In this document: positions 8,945 to 18,554 of the stretch, piece by piece
Position numbering within the stretch: position 1 is the first letter of the stretch
How the letters are laid out: every line of letters starts with the position of its first letter
From: Aureimonas sp. OT7
GTDB taxonomy: Bacteria; Pseudomonadota; Alphaproteobacteria; Rhizobiales; Rhizobiaceae
Direction of reading: 5' to 3'
Length of the DNA: 64,000 bases
Assembly: GCF_014844055.1 (NCBI RefSeq)
Contig: NZ_CP062167.1
Location: forward strand, 2,061,501-2,125,500
The notes under the pieces: model-generated
Database searches by the model: none
The model's input: only the letters and a program-made list of their open reading frames with translations
What the model was told of the DNA's origin: nothing
Made by a program: the position numbers and the translations under genes

Positions 8945-9874
8945 GTGAGCCGCAATTTCCTCGTCGTCGATCCGGAAGAAGGTCAGGAGATCATAAGGGG
9001 CCTCGCATCGGAAACCCGCGTGCGTATCCTCAAGCTCCTGCATACCGAAGGCGGCATGAACGGAAACGATATCTCCGAGCGGCTGCGTCTGCCGCAATCG
9101 ACCGTATCCACGAACCTGCAGATACTGGAGGCCGCCGGCCTGATCCGCACCGATGCGCAGAAAGCGCGCAAGGGCAGTCAGAAGATCTGTTATTCGCTGT
9201 TCGATGAAATCCTCGTCACGTTCAAGGACGAGGTGGCCGAGCAACGTGAGAACATGATCGAGGTGAGCATGCCGCTCGGCCTCTATACGAGCTGCGAGGT
9301 GACGGCGCCTTGCGGGCTCTGCTCGCCCAGCGGCATCATTGGCCTGCTCGATGTGCCCGACACCTTCCTGAACCCCGAACGCATGAATGCCGGGCTGATC
9401 TGGTTCACGCGCGGCTATGTCGAGTATCAGTTTCCCAACAACGCGCATCTGACGCGCAACACGGTCGATGGGCTGGAGGTATCGCTGGAACTGAGCTCGG
9501 AAGTCCCGGGCACCGCCTCAGACTGGCCGAGCGACATCACGATGTCGATCAACGGCCGCGAGATCGGCACCTGGACATCGCCGGGGGACTTCGGCGACAA
9601 GCGCGGCGTCTACACCCCGAGCTGGTGGAAGCTGAAGGGCAGTCAGTACGGCAAGCTGAAGACCTGGCGGGTTACGGCCGACGGCACCTATGTCGACGGT
9701 CTGCGCGTCTCTCCGGTCGCCATCGCGGATCTCGATCTGGTCACCCATCACTCTATCCGGGTGCGTATTGCCGTGAAGGCGGATGCGCACCGCCCTGGCG
9801 GCATGAATATCTTCGGGCGTGGCTTCGGTAATTACGACCAGGATATCGTCCTGCGCCTGCAGACAGGCCATTAA
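8945..9874 (+). CDS. ArsR-type winged-helix regulator fused to a large C-terminal domain
   Basis: A 309-residue transcription factor. Residues 14-85 form a winged helix (GLASETRVRILKLLH, then ISERLRLPQSTVSTNLQIL as the recognition region). There is no ArsR metal-binding cysteine-histidine set. A cysteine cluster follows (TSCEVTAPCGLC, about residues 117-128), then a roughly 180-residue beta-rich domain with SINGREIGTWTSPGDFG and PSWWKLKGSQYGKL. Such fusions occur next to glycosidase genes in rhizobia, so the tail probably senses a sugar, but that is inference. It is the first gene of the cassette, 117 bp before the GH51 gene, which fits local control. The start is GTG. Confidence 0.75.
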   Translation: MSRNFLVVDPEEGQEIIRGLASETRVRILKLLHTEGGMNGNDISERLRLPQSTVSTNLQILEAAGLIRTDAQKARKGSQKICYSLFDEILVTFKDEVAEQRENMIEVSMPLGLYTSCEVTAPCGLCSPSGIIGLLDVPDTFLNPERMNAGLIWFTRGYVEYQFPNNAHLTRNTVDGLEVSLELSSEVPGTASDWPSDITMSINGREIGTWTSPGDFGDKRGVYTPSWWKLKGSQYGKLKTWRVTADGTYVDGLRVSPVAIADLDLVTHHSIRVRIAVKADAHRPGGMNIFGRGFGNYDQDIVLRLQTGH

Positions 9875-9991
9875 AGAAAAACGCGATCGCATGCGCGGAG
9901 ACTGCGGCCCAACCCTTGCCAAACCCATGGTTCCTGTTGCACAACAGATTTTCTGATACGTATCAGGTTATTTGCTGCAAGGGAGGGCGGT

Positions 9992-11503
9992 ATGAAAGCT
10001 TATGCCATCGCCAACGCCGATTTCGTTGTTTCCAGGATCGACGACCGGCTGTATGGCGCGTTTCTGGAGCATCTGGGACGCGCGATCTATGAGGGCATCT
10101 ACGAGCCCGACCACCCGACGGCCGACGCGAACGGCATGCGCGGCGACGTGGCCGAACTGGTGCGCAAGCTGAACTGCCCTGTGGTACGCTATCCCGGCGG
10201 CAATTTCGTCTCGGCCTATAACTGGGAAGACGGCATCGGCCCGCGTGAGGAGCGGCCCGTCCGGCTGGATCTCGCCTGGCACACGGCTGAAAGCAACGCC
10301 GTCGGCATCCATGAATTCGCCGACTGGTGCGCAACCGTCGGTACTGAGATGATGCTGGCTGTCAATCTCGGCTCGCGCGGTGTCGACGAGGCCCGCAACT
10401 TCCTGGAATATTGCAACCATCCGGGCGGCACCTACTGGAGCGACCTGCGCATCAGGAACGGGCGTGCCGAGCCCTGGAACGTCAAGATGTGGTGTCTCGG
10501 AAACGAAATGGACGGCCCCTGGCAGGTCGGCCATAAGAATGCCGACGAATATGGCCGGCTGGCCGCCAACACGGCGCGCGCGATGCGCATGTTCGACAGC
10601 TCGCTCGAGCTGATCGTCTGCGGCTCATCGCATTCGGACATGCCGACCTTCCCCGATTGGGAGCGGATCGTGCTCGAGCATACCTATGACCACGTCGACT
10701 ACGTCAGTCTCCACATGTATTTCCGCAACCCGGAAAGCGATACGGCAAACTACCTCGCCCTGAGCGAAAAGCTCGATCGCTATATTGAAACGGTCGCCTC
10801 CACGATCCGGCAGGTCAAGCATAAGAAACGCTCGAAGCGCGATGTGCGCATTTGCTTCGACGAATGGAATGTCTGGTACCATTCGATGCAGCAGGACCGT
10901 GCGATCCGGGAAGGGCGGCACGGCTGGCCGCACGCGCCGGCGCTTCTGGAAGACATCTACAATTTCGAAGACGTGCTGATGGTCGGGCTGGTGATCAACA
11001 CCTTCATCCGCCGATCCGATGTGGTGCGCATCGCCTGCATCGCCCAGCTCGTCAACGTGATCGCCCCGATCATGACGGAAAAGGGCGGCCCGGCCTGGGC
11101 CCAGACGATCTACTACCCGTACTACTTCGCATCCGTGTACGGGCGCGGCGTGGCGCTGCAAATGCCGGTCCGCTCCCCATCCTATGAAAGCGCGCACGCA
11201 GCCGAAACCCCTTACGTGGACGTTGCGGGCGTCCATGACGAGGACGGCGGCACGCTTACCTTCTTCATCGTCAACCGCAATCCTGACGAGGCGATCGACA
11301 TCACCATCGACCTTCAAGGCTTTACCGGGCGCGAGATCATCGACCATCAGGTCATGACGCACCCCGATCTGCGGGCGGTCAATACCGCCGGCAAGCCGAT
11401 GGAGGTTGCGCCGCGCAAGGAAACCGGGGCGCGGCTCGGGGCGGACGGATTGTCGCTCCCGCTGCCCTCCTATTCCTACCAGATGGTGCGCATTGCCGTC
11501 TGA
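9992..11503 (+). CDS. GH51 alpha-N-arabinofuranosidase
   Basis: A 503-residue retaining glycosidase that removes alpha-L-arabinofuranose from arabinan, arabinoxylan or arabinogalactan fragments. It shows the GH51 plan: a TIM barrel with PVVRYPGGNFVSAYNWEDGIG near residues 63-83, acid/base Glu172 in CLGNEMDGPWQ, and nucleophile Glu291 in CFDEWNVWY, then a C-terminal beta-sandwich from about residue 400. There is no signal peptide, so it acts in the cytoplasm on imported oligosaccharides. It is preceded by AAGGGAGG at proper spacing. The next gene encodes the binding protein of a transporter, which ties uptake to hydrolysis. Confidence 0.93.
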   Translation: MKAYAIANADFVVSRIDDRLYGAFLEHLGRAIYEGIYEPDHPTADANGMRGDVAELVRKLNCPVVRYPGGNFVSAYNWEDGIGPREERPVRLDLAWHTAESNAVGIHEFADWCATVGTEMMLAVNLGSRGVDEARNFLEYCNHPGGTYWSDLRIRNGRAEPWNVKMWCLGNEMDGPWQVGHKNADEYGRLAANTARAMRMFDSSLELIVCGSSHSDMPTFPDWERIVLEHTYDHVDYVSLHMYFRNPESDTANYLALSEKLDRYIETVASTIRQVKHKKRSKRDVRICFDEWNVWYHSMQQDRAIREGRHGWPHAPALLEDIYNFEDVLMVGLVINTFIRRSDVVRIACIAQLVNVIAPIMTEKGGPAWAQTIYYPYYFASVYGRGVALQMPVRSPSYESAHAAETPYVDVAGVHDEDGGTLTFFIVNRNPDEAIDITIDLQGFTGREIIDHQVMTHPDLRAVNTAGKPMEVAPRKETGARLGADGLSLPLPSYSYQMVRIAV

Positions 11504-11682
11504 CGGGACCGTTCCATTCCAGGCATGCCGGGAGGCTCGGCATGCCGCAATTAAATATCATGAAAACGGGTGTATACCTGAATGTTTGTTGACCATTTGG
11601 CCACCTTCAATTAGATTTGCTGCAAGAACGGCGAAGACCGTTTGTGCAGGTAGAGGGCGGGCCCTGCCCGCGGGGAGGAACA

Positions 11683-13596
11683 ATGCGCAGACGAGAGTTT
11701 CTGACGGGGACGGCATCCGGCGCCCTGTTGATCGCATCCGGCGGTTGGACCTGGGCACAGGACGCAGCGGCGCCGACGCTCGGGGATGTCCCGCGCGAGC
11801 GTACGATCATCATCCAGAACCCCGAGACCGCTATCCGCAACCCCGGCTGGTTCAATATCTGGGTCAGCGCCGGCGGCGGGATCATGAATGGGCTTCAACA
11901 GCTCGCGATGGACACCCTGTGGTACATCGATCCCGATGCAGGGATCGAAGGCCAGTCCGAGAACGCCACCTATCATTCGCTGGCGGCCGGTCCATGGGAA
12001 TATTCCGACGACTTCAAGCGCATGACGGTCCGCCTGCGCGACAATCTTCTCTGGAGCGACGGCACGCCCTTCACGGCCGACGACGTCGTCTATACCGTTA
12101 CGAAGCAGATGGAAACGCCGGGCATGATCTGGTCCAGCGCCTTCTCGACGCAGGTGGACTCCGTCACCGCGCCGGACCCTGCGACGGTCGTTTTCGAGCT
12201 GAAATCACCCAACTCCCGCTTTCACACCATCTTCGCGGTGCGCTGGGCGGCCTGCTGGATCATGCCCAAGCATGTCTTCGAAGGTGTCGACGACGTTCTG
12301 AACTTTCCGTTCAACCCGCCGGTGACGCTCGGCGCCTATACGCTCGACAGTTTCGACCCCAACGGCACCTGGTTCATCTGGAACAAGCGCCCGGACTGGG
12401 ATCGCACCGCGCTTGGAGTGGTGGGCGAGCCCATGCCGGAAAGGGCGATCTACCGAAACAACATCTCGATCGACAATCGCCTGATCGAGATGCGCAACGG
12501 CAACCTGGACATGATCCACGATCTGACGCCGGAAGGCGCCTTCTCGATCATCCAGCAGGACCCGCAGACGCAAGGGTGGTTCAAGGGCTTCCCGTATGCC
12601 CATCCGGACCCGACGCTGATCCACGCTATGTTCAACCAGCAGGGCATGCCTGTTTTCCAGGACAGGCGTGTGCGCTGGGCACTGACGCTCATGCTGGATG
12701 CGCGCGCGATGAGCATGGCCAGCTATCGCGGCGCGGCCACGCTGTCGGCGATCGCCGTCCCGCCAACCGGTACCCATCCGCGCGACTATCACGAGCCGCT
12801 GCAGCAATATCTGATGGATTACGAGCTGGATCTCGGCACGCGCAAGATCAAGCCCTACGACCCGGCGGTGCCGCTGCAGATCGCCGACATGGTGCGAGGC
12901 CAGTTCGGAGACGGTGTTCCGACCGACGAGGCGGAGGTGCGGCGCGCCTTCGGCTATGGCTGGTGGAAGCAGGATATCGAGGCGGCTACGGAGCTTTTGA
13001 CGGCCGCCGGACTGACGCAGTCGGGCCGCCAGTGGCTTCTGCCCGACGGGCAGCCGTTCCGCTTCAGCCTGATGATGCCCACCGACGGGGTCGTCAACCG
13101 CCTCGGTAGCCTGATGGCGCAGTTGTGGTCGCAGCAGGGGATTCAGGTGACGCCTGAGCCGGCGCCCGATGTTCGCGAACGGCTGACGGCGGGCGATTAC
13201 GTCGCCTGTGTTCGCTGGGCCGTGGAAACCTACGGTGGCCATCCGGACCTCAGCTACTTCCTCGACAGCTATCATTCGAGCTTCGTTTCGCCACGGGGCA
13301 AGGCGCAGCCGCCGCGCAACCTCATGCGCTTCACGACCCCGAGGCAGGACGAGATCATCGAGGAGATCCGGCGGATCGATTTTTCCGACCCGAGGGCAGT
13401 CGAACTGGGGCACGAGTTCGCCAAATACTACGTCGATGAAATGCCGATCATCCCGATCATGGCGTACAATGTCTTTGCCATCCAATCGAACCGGTACTGG
13501 ACAGGGTGGCCGAACGCCGATCGGCCCTACGCCAACCCCGTCACCAACTGGGGCAACAGCCGGTATATCCTGACTCAGATCCGGCCGGCCGGCTGA
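11683..13596 (+). CDS. ABC transporter substrate-binding protein, family 5, Tat-exported
   Basis: A 637-residue periplasmic binding protein of the peptide/nickel/oligosaccharide class (SBP family 5). The start at 11683 is supported by GGGGAGGAAC and gives MRRREFLTGTASG, a twin-arginine signal ending in WTWAQ. The SBP-5 hallmark LRDNLLWSDGTPFTADDVVYT lies near residues 114-134. At over 600 residues it is larger than most dipeptide-binding proteins, a size known for oligosaccharide-binding members. Sitting between GH51 and GH43-like genes and ahead of permeases and ATPases, it most likely captures arabino-oligosaccharides; the ligand is inferred, not seen. Confidence 0.85.
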   Translation: MRRREFLTGTASGALLIASGGWTWAQDAAAPTLGDVPRERTIIIQNPETAIRNPGWFNIWVSAGGGIMNGLQQLAMDTLWYIDPDAGIEGQSENATYHSLAAGPWEYSDDFKRMTVRLRDNLLWSDGTPFTADDVVYTVTKQMETPGMIWSSAFSTQVDSVTAPDPATVVFELKSPNSRFHTIFAVRWAACWIMPKHVFEGVDDVLNFPFNPPVTLGAYTLDSFDPNGTWFIWNKRPDWDRTALGVVGEPMPERAIYRNNISIDNRLIEMRNGNLDMIHDLTPEGAFSIIQQDPQTQGWFKGFPYAHPDPTLIHAMFNQQGMPVFQDRRVRWALTLMLDARAMSMASYRGAATLSAIAVPPTGTHPRDYHEPLQQYLMDYELDLGTRKIKPYDPAVPLQIADMVRGQFGDGVPTDEAEVRRAFGYGWWKQDIEAATELLTAAGLTQSGRQWLLPDGQPFRFSLMMPTDGVVNRLGSLMAQLWSQQGIQVTPEPAPDVRERLTAGDYVACVRWAVETYGGHPDLSYFLDSYHSSFVSPRGKAQPPRNLMRFTTPRQDEIIEEIRRIDFSDPRAVELGHEFAKYYVDEMPIIPIMAYNVFAIQSNRYWTGWPNADRPYANPVTNWGNSRYILTQIRPAG

Positions 13597-13738
13597 GGCT
13601 CGCGCTTCCCCACGCATCGGCGGTCGGGGCGCGACGCCCGCCCTGCCGCCGGACGCACCGATACGTCGCGTGGTCGCCTTTCGCGTTTATGACGACGCGC
13701 TCTTCTGCCGTTCGGGCGCCTCCCAGTGGAGCACCACG

Positions 13739-14743
13739 ATGAATCCTTACCTTCGCTTTGTGGCAGGGCGCCTGCTTCTTCTGTTCGCAGTCGTCTTCTT
13801 CGGCGTCTCGGCGGCATTCTTCATAACCCATTTGTCGCCGATCGACCCGGTCGAGACAGCGCTCGGGCGCATCATCAACCAGGCGAATTTCAGCCCCGAG
13901 GCCGTCGAACAGATGCGCGCCACGCTAACGGACCTCTACGGGCGCGACTCGTCGATGGCCGGGCAATACATCACCTTCTGGAAGCGCGTCGTCGTTGGTG
14001 ATCTCGGCCCCTCCATCATCGCCTTTCCGACGCCGGCCATGACGCTGGTCTGGCAGGCCCTGCCATGGACGTTCTGCCTGCTCTTCGTATCGACGCTGAT
14101 CACCTTCGCCGTCGGCAATATCCTGGGCGGCATGGCCGGCTACCGCCAGGACAGCCGCATTCTCAAGGCGCTCGGCATGTTGGCCGTGACCTTGCAGCCG
14201 ATACCCTATTACGTGGTCGCATTCATTCTGCTGCTTATCTTCGGCTTTGTCTGGCCGGTCCTGCCGATCTCCGGCGGGTTCGCCATGAATGTAACGCCGG
14301 GGCTGAACTGGACGTTCGTTTCGTCCGTTCTGCTGCATTCGCTGCTGCCGGCCATCTCGCTGGTGCTGGTGGGGTTCGGTAGCTGGTTTCTCGGCATGCG
14401 GGCGCTGGTTTCGAACATCGTGACGGAGGATTACGTCACCTATGCCGAACTGGCCGGAGTAAGCCGGCCGCGCATTATCCGCTCCTACGTCATGCGCAAC
14501 GCGCTCGTGCCGCAGATCACCGGCCTTGCCATGGCGCTTGGAACGGTATTTTCCGGCACCATCATCACTGAGCAGGTCTTCAACTATCCGGGCCTCGGCT
14601 CGCTGCTGATCGATGCCGTGTTCGGCGGTGACTACTCCGTGGTCCTGGCGGTTTCCACCGTATCCATCGTTGCGGTGGCAACGACGATCTTCATCGTCGA
14701 TCTGCTTTATCCGCTGCTCGATCCTCGCATTCGCACGGAGTGA
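13739..14743 (+). CDS. ABC transporter permease, DppB type
   Basis: A 334-residue inner-membrane permease of the oligopeptide-type ABC family. A first membrane helix (about residues 9-30) is followed by a long periplasmic loop (PIDPVETALGRII) and then five further helices. The ATPase-coupling EAA loop is recognisable as YAELAGVSRPRIIRSYVMRNAL. The ATG at 13739 gives the usual MxxYLRFVAGRLL start. It lies 142 bp after the binding-protein gene. The partner permease follows directly, with its ribosome binding site at the end of this gene, so the two are translated together. Confidence 0.88.
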   Translation: MNPYLRFVAGRLLLLFAVVFFGVSAAFFITHLSPIDPVETALGRIINQANFSPEAVEQMRATLTDLYGRDSSMAGQYITFWKRVVVGDLGPSIIAFPTPAMTLVWQALPWTFCLLFVSTLITFAVGNILGGMAGYRQDSRILKALGMLAVTLQPIPYYVVAFILLLIFGFVWPVLPISGGFAMNVTPGLNWTFVSSVLLHSLLPAISLVLVGFGSWFLGMRALVSNIVTEDYVTYAELAGVSRPRIIRSYVMRNALVPQITGLAMALGTVFSGTIITEQVFNYPGLGSLLIDAVFGGDYSVVLAVSTVSIVAVATTIFIVDLLYPLLDPRIRTE

Positions 14744-14748
14744 CCGGC

Positions 14749-15606
14749 ATGTTCGCTGTCCTGCGCGATCTCATCCGATACAATATCGAATTTGCGTTCG
14801 GTCTTCTTCTGCTGGGAGCCATCGTCCTCTTTTCGGCCGCCAGCCTGTTTTCGCCGGTCGATCCGTCGATGCTCTATACGGTGATGCCCGATCAGCCGCC
14901 CTCCTGGGAGCACTGGTTCGGCACGAATTCGCGCGGGCAGGACCTGTTCTGGCAGCTGTCGTTCGCGTTTCGCAACAGCCTGATCTTCGGCTTCACCGTG
15001 GCGCTGATCAGCCGGATCATTTCCATCTGCGTCGGGCTTGCTTCGGGCTATCTCGGGGGGTGGGTGGACCGGGCTCTGATGTTCGTCAACGATATCTTCC
15101 TTGCCCTGCCGATCTTTCCGGTGCTCGTGCTGTTCTACTTCGTCCTGCGCGACAGCATGGACAGTTTCACCCTTGCGCTGCTGATGGCCTGTTTCGGCTG
15201 GCCCTATGATGCGCGGTTGATCCGCTCCGTCGCGATCGGCCTGAAGCACCGCGAGTTCACCCGGCATGCCGTGTTCTCCGGCATGTCGACGCCCCGCGTG
15301 CTGGCGCAGGAGCATCTTCCCTACGTCATGCCGATCGTCTTTTCGACCTTCATGAACAACATGCTCTGGTCGATCGGGCTCGAGGTCACGCTGGCCGTTC
15401 TCGGCTTCACCAATATCAACGAGCCGACGGTCGGTACGGTGATCTATTGGGCCAACTCGCATTCGGCCATGGTCGTGGGCGTGTGGTGGTGGCTGGTGAT
15501 CCCGATCATCCTGGTCATGATGACCTTCCTTGGCCTGTTCCTGCTGGCCGTGAGCACCAACGAATATATCGATCCACGAAGCCGATTGCGCAGGATGGGA
15601 GGCTGA
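14749..15606 (+). CDS. ABC transporter permease, DppC type
   Basis: A 285-residue permease with about six membrane helices, the C-type partner of the preceding gene. Typical motifs are HWFGTNSRGQDLFWQL in the first periplasmic stretch and the EAA loop REFTRHAVFSGMSTPRVLAQE. I chose the ATG at 14749, which has GGAG eight bases upstream; a GTG at 14740 overlapping the upstream stop would add three residues. It ends five bases before the first ATPase gene. Confidence 0.87.
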   Translation: MFAVLRDLIRYNIEFAFGLLLLGAIVLFSAASLFSPVDPSMLYTVMPDQPPSWEHWFGTNSRGQDLFWQLSFAFRNSLIFGFTVALISRIISICVGLASGYLGGWVDRALMFVNDIFLALPIFPVLVLFYFVLRDSMDSFTLALLMACFGWPYDARLIRSVAIGLKHREFTRHAVFSGMSTPRVLAQEHLPYVMPIVFSTFMNNMLWSIGLEVTLAVLGFTNINEPTVGTVIYWANSHSAMVVGVWWWLVIPIILVMMTFLGLFLLAVSTNEYIDPRSRLRRMGG

Positions 15607-15611
15607 CGGCC

Positions 15612-16640
15612 ATGAGCGAGAACATCCTGACCGTCGAAGGCCTCAAGGCCTATTATCAGGTAGGCTATTTCGGTGTGAACCGCGAGGTTCGCGCGGTCGA
15701 TGGGCTGACGATGGCCGTGCGCCGCAACGAGGTCTACGGCATCGCAGGCGAAAGCTCGTCCGGCAAGTCGAGCCTCTTGAAGGTGCTGGCCGCCGCGATC
15801 CGTCCGCCCATGCGTGTCGTGGGCGGTACAGTCACCTATGATTTCGGCGACCTGAGCATCGACCTGACGAAAGCATCGTCCGAGCAGGTCGATGCGATCC
15901 GGTGGAAGCGCCTGTCCTACATCATGCAGGGCTCGATGAGCGTGCTCAATCCCGTGCGGCGTATCGGCAAGACCTTCGAGGATTTCGCGAGCCGGCCGCT
16001 CGGCCTGAAGGGCGAGCCTTTCAGGAAGCGCGTTACGGAACATCTGGCGATGCTTGGCCTGGGCCCGGAGGTCCTGCTGGCCTTTCCGCACGAACTGTCC
16101 GGCGGCATGCGCCAGCGCGTCACGATCGGGCTGGCGACGGTGTGCCACCCGCAGTTCATTCTGGCGGACGAGCCGACGACGGCTCTCGATGTCGTCGTTC
16201 AGAAGGAAGTGCTGAGCCTGATCAGGGATCTGCGGAAGGCCATGGGCGCATCCGTGATCTTCGTGACGCACGATATGAGCGTTCATGCCAACATCGCCGA
16301 CAGGGTGGGCATCGTCTATGCCGGCAAGCTGGTCGAGGATGGTCCGACGCGCGACATGTTCTTCGCGCCGAAGCACCCTTACACCGCACATCTGGTGGCC
16401 AGCCTGCCGCGGATCGGCGATACGTCGCAGCGACCTTCGCTGGAGGGCCGGCCGCCCAACCTTTCCGATCCGCCGAGCGGCTGCCGCTTCCATCCGCGCT
16501 GCCCGCTGGCCGTCGAAAAATGCCGCGGCAGCGCGCCACCCCTCGAAACGGTGGCGCGAGACCACAGAACGGCCTGCTGGCGCTGGCAGGATGTGAAGCC
16601 GCTTGTCGGCAATGCCCATCGGGCGGGGGTGCCGGCATGA
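15612..16640 (+). CDS. ABC transporter ATP-binding protein, DppD type
   Basis: A 342-residue ATPase that powers the arabinoside transporter. Walker A is [12 protein letters not shown] (about residue 46), the signature is [16 protein letters not shown], Walker B is [11 protein letters not shown], and the switch histidine is in FVTHDMS. The C-terminal oligopeptide/dipeptide extension has the cysteines of [15 protein letters not shown], which in DppD/OppD proteins hold an iron-sulfur cluster or structural site. The ATG at 15612 follows the upstream stop. Its stop overlaps the next start as ATGA, so the two ATPases are coupled in translation and probably form a heterodimer. Confidence 0.9.
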   Translation: MSENILTVEGLKAYYQVGYFGVNREVRAVDGLTMAVRRNEVYGIAGESSSGKSSLLKVLAAAIRPPMRVVGGTVTYDFGDLSIDLTKASSEQVDAIRWKRLSYIMQGSMSVLNPVRRIGKTFEDFASRPLGLKGEPFRKRVTEHLAMLGLGPEVLLAFPHELSGGMRQRVTIGLATVCHPQFILADEPTTALDVVVQKEVLSLIRDLRKAMGASVIFVTHDMSVHANIADRVGIVYAGKLVEDGPTRDMFFAPKHPYTAHLVASLPRIGDTSQRPSLEGRPPNLSDPPSGCRFHPRCPLAVEKCRGSAPPLETVARDHRTACWRWQDVKPLVGNAHRAGVPA

Positions 16641-17563
16641 CCACCTTGCTCGATGTCGCCGGGGTTTCGAAGCGCTTCTCCACCGGCGGGCTGCTTGGGC
16701 GCCGTGTCGTCAATGCGGTGGAGGACGCATCATTTTCGCTGAGCGCCGACAAGCCTGAAATCTTCACGATCATCGGGGAAAGCGGTTCGGGAAAGACGAC
16801 GCTGGCGCGAATGATCCTCGGTCTCGAAGACGCGACCGAAGGCGAAATCCGCGTTCGCGGAGATCGTGTCAGCCGCAAGGACGGGCGGCGCAAGCGGCTG
16901 GAGTACATGTCGCACGTTCAGCCCGTGTTCCAGAACCCGTTCGAGGCGTTCAACCCGCTGAAGCGCGTAGACCGTTATCTCGAAAGCACCGCGCGCCGCT
17001 TCCTGAAGACGAGAGACCGCAATGTGATCGCGCAGGCCAGCGATACCGCCCTGCAGAAGGTGGGCCTGAGCCTTGCCGAAATCGGCGGCCGCTTTCCCCA
17101 TGAGATGAGCGGCGGCCAGTTGCAGCGCACCGCCATCGCCCGGGCGCTGATCCCCAACCCGCGTCTGCTGATTGCCGACGAGCCGGTGTCGATGGTGGAT
17201 GCATCGCTTCGGATGAGCATTGTCAACCTGCTCCGAAGCCTGCGGGACGATCATGGCGTATCGGTCATCTACATCACGCACGATCTGGCGACCGCCTACT
17301 ACATCTCCGACCGGCTGATGATTATGCAGCGGGGCCGCATCGTGGAGATGGGTCCGGCGCGCGCCGTTCTGGATGCTCCCGAACATGCCTATTCGCGCCT
17401 GTTGAAAGACAGCGTCCTTTCTACCGAAGATGCCGGCGAAGGGCGGCTCAACACCAACCGTGCGGCGATCCGCGAGGTCACGGCGCTGGCCGGGCGTCCG
17501 AGCCTTCTGGTGGAGCAGCCGGACGGCCGCCTGCTTCGCGTCTACGACAATACCGAAAACTAG
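16637..17563 (+). CDS. ABC transporter ATP-binding protein, DppF type
   Basis: A 308-residue second ATPase of the same transporter. Walker A is GESGSGKTTLARM, the signature HEMSGGQLQRTAIARAL, Walker B LLIADEPVSMVD, and the switch ITHDLATAYY. It has a shortened C-terminal tail without the cysteine cluster, as usual for DppF-like partners. The start at 16637 overlaps the preceding stop by four bases. The next gene, a GH43-like hydrolase, begins 12 bases downstream, continuing the operon. Confidence 0.88.
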   Translation: MTTLLDVAGVSKRFSTGGLLGRRVVNAVEDASFSLSADKPEIFTIIGESGSGKTTLARMILGLEDATEGEIRVRGDRVSRKDGRRKRLEYMSHVQPVFQNPFEAFNPLKRVDRYLESTARRFLKTRDRNVIAQASDTALQKVGLSLAEIGGRFPHEMSGGQLQRTAIARALIPNPRLLIADEPVSMVDASLRMSIVNLLRSLRDDHGVSVIYITHDLATAYYISDRLMIMQRGRIVEMGPARAVLDAPEHAYSRLLKDSVLSTEDAGEGRLNTNRAAIREVTALAGRPSLLVEQPDGRLLRVYDNTEN

Positions 17564-17575
17564 GGTCGGCTTTCC

Positions 17576-18523
17576 GTGTCCAGGCAGATTTTTCGCGATC
17601 CGGTCGAGGATGGTGCAGCCGACCCAAGCGTTATCCAGAACCGGGAGACCGGCGACTGGTGGATGTTCTACACCAACCGACGCCCTTCGGTGGAGGGCGG
17701 AAAACGGTGGATCCACGGCACGGAAATCGGGGTGGCGGTGTCACCTGACGATGGCGCTTCTTGGCATTATCGCGGCACGGTCGATGGTCTCGACGATCCT
17801 GGCCATCCCGGCCTGAACACCAAATGGGCACCCGAAATCATCCGGGACGGCGGCCTGTATCATATGTACCTGACCTATATCGAAGGCGCGCCCGACTCCA
17901 CCACCGCCGGCCATGACCGCTCCATCATCCATCTGACCAGCCCCGACCTGGAAAGCTGGACGCGCCACGGAAGCGTCGAGCTTTCCAGCAGACGGGTTAT
18001 CGATGCCTGCGTTTTCCGATGTCCCGATGGCCTATGGCGCATGTGGTACAAGGACGAGGCGGATGGCTGCAGTACCTGGAGCGCGACCAGCCGCGACCTC
18101 TTTTCATGGGCGGTCGAATCCAGGGTAATCGCAGGGTTGCCGGACGCCGCACCCCATGAGGGCCCCAATGTTTTCCGGCTGGGTGGGTGGTACTGGATGT
18201 GCGTCGACGAATGGCGGGGGCAGGGCGTCTACCGTTCGGAGGATTGCCGCAACTGGCGTCGACAGGGCATGATCGGCAGTAGCCCAGGCGCCGACGCCGG
18301 CGACCGGCGTTACGTGCGCCATTCGGATATCGTGGCTTTCGACGATCATGCTGCGCTCTATTACTTCACGCACCCCGAATGGGACGAACTGGTTCAAGCG
18401 GCCGGGCCGCAGGATGAAGTAGCGCGCCGGACGGCCATCCACCACGCACGCCTGACCGTCGAGAGGGGCGAGCTTCGGTTCGAGCGGGATATTGACGGAA
18501 ACCATCCGATCCTTCGTCGATGA
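17576..18523 (+). CDS. GH43-like five-bladed propeller glycoside hydrolase
   Basis: A 315-residue cytoplasmic protein (no signal peptide) with the GH43 layout. The three expected acidic residues can be placed: the base Asp16 in AADPSV, the pKa-tuning Asp143 in VIDACVF, and the acid Glu195 in HEGPNVF. KWAPEII near residue 84 is another family motif. GH43 enzymes invert and split xylosides or arabinosides. Starting at a GTG 12 bases after the last ATPase gene, it is the final enzyme of the cassette and complements the GH51 enzyme. The exact specificity cannot be read from the sequence. Confidence 0.78.
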   Translation: MSRQIFRDPVEDGAADPSVIQNRETGDWWMFYTNRRPSVEGGKRWIHGTEIGVAVSPDDGASWHYRGTVDGLDDPGHPGLNTKWAPEIIRDGGLYHMYLTYIEGAPDSTTAGHDRSIIHLTSPDLESWTRHGSVELSSRRVIDACVFRCPDGLWRMWYKDEADGCSTWSATSRDLFSWAVESRVIAGLPDAAPHEGPNVFRLGGWYWMCVDEWRGQGVYRSEDCRNWRRQGMIGSSPGADAGDRRYVRHSDIVAFDDHAALYYFTHPEWDELVQAAGPQDEVARRTAIHHARLTVERGELRFERDIDGNHPILRR

Positions 18524-18554
18524 ATCAAGCCTGGTGACGACCATGCAAAAGAGG

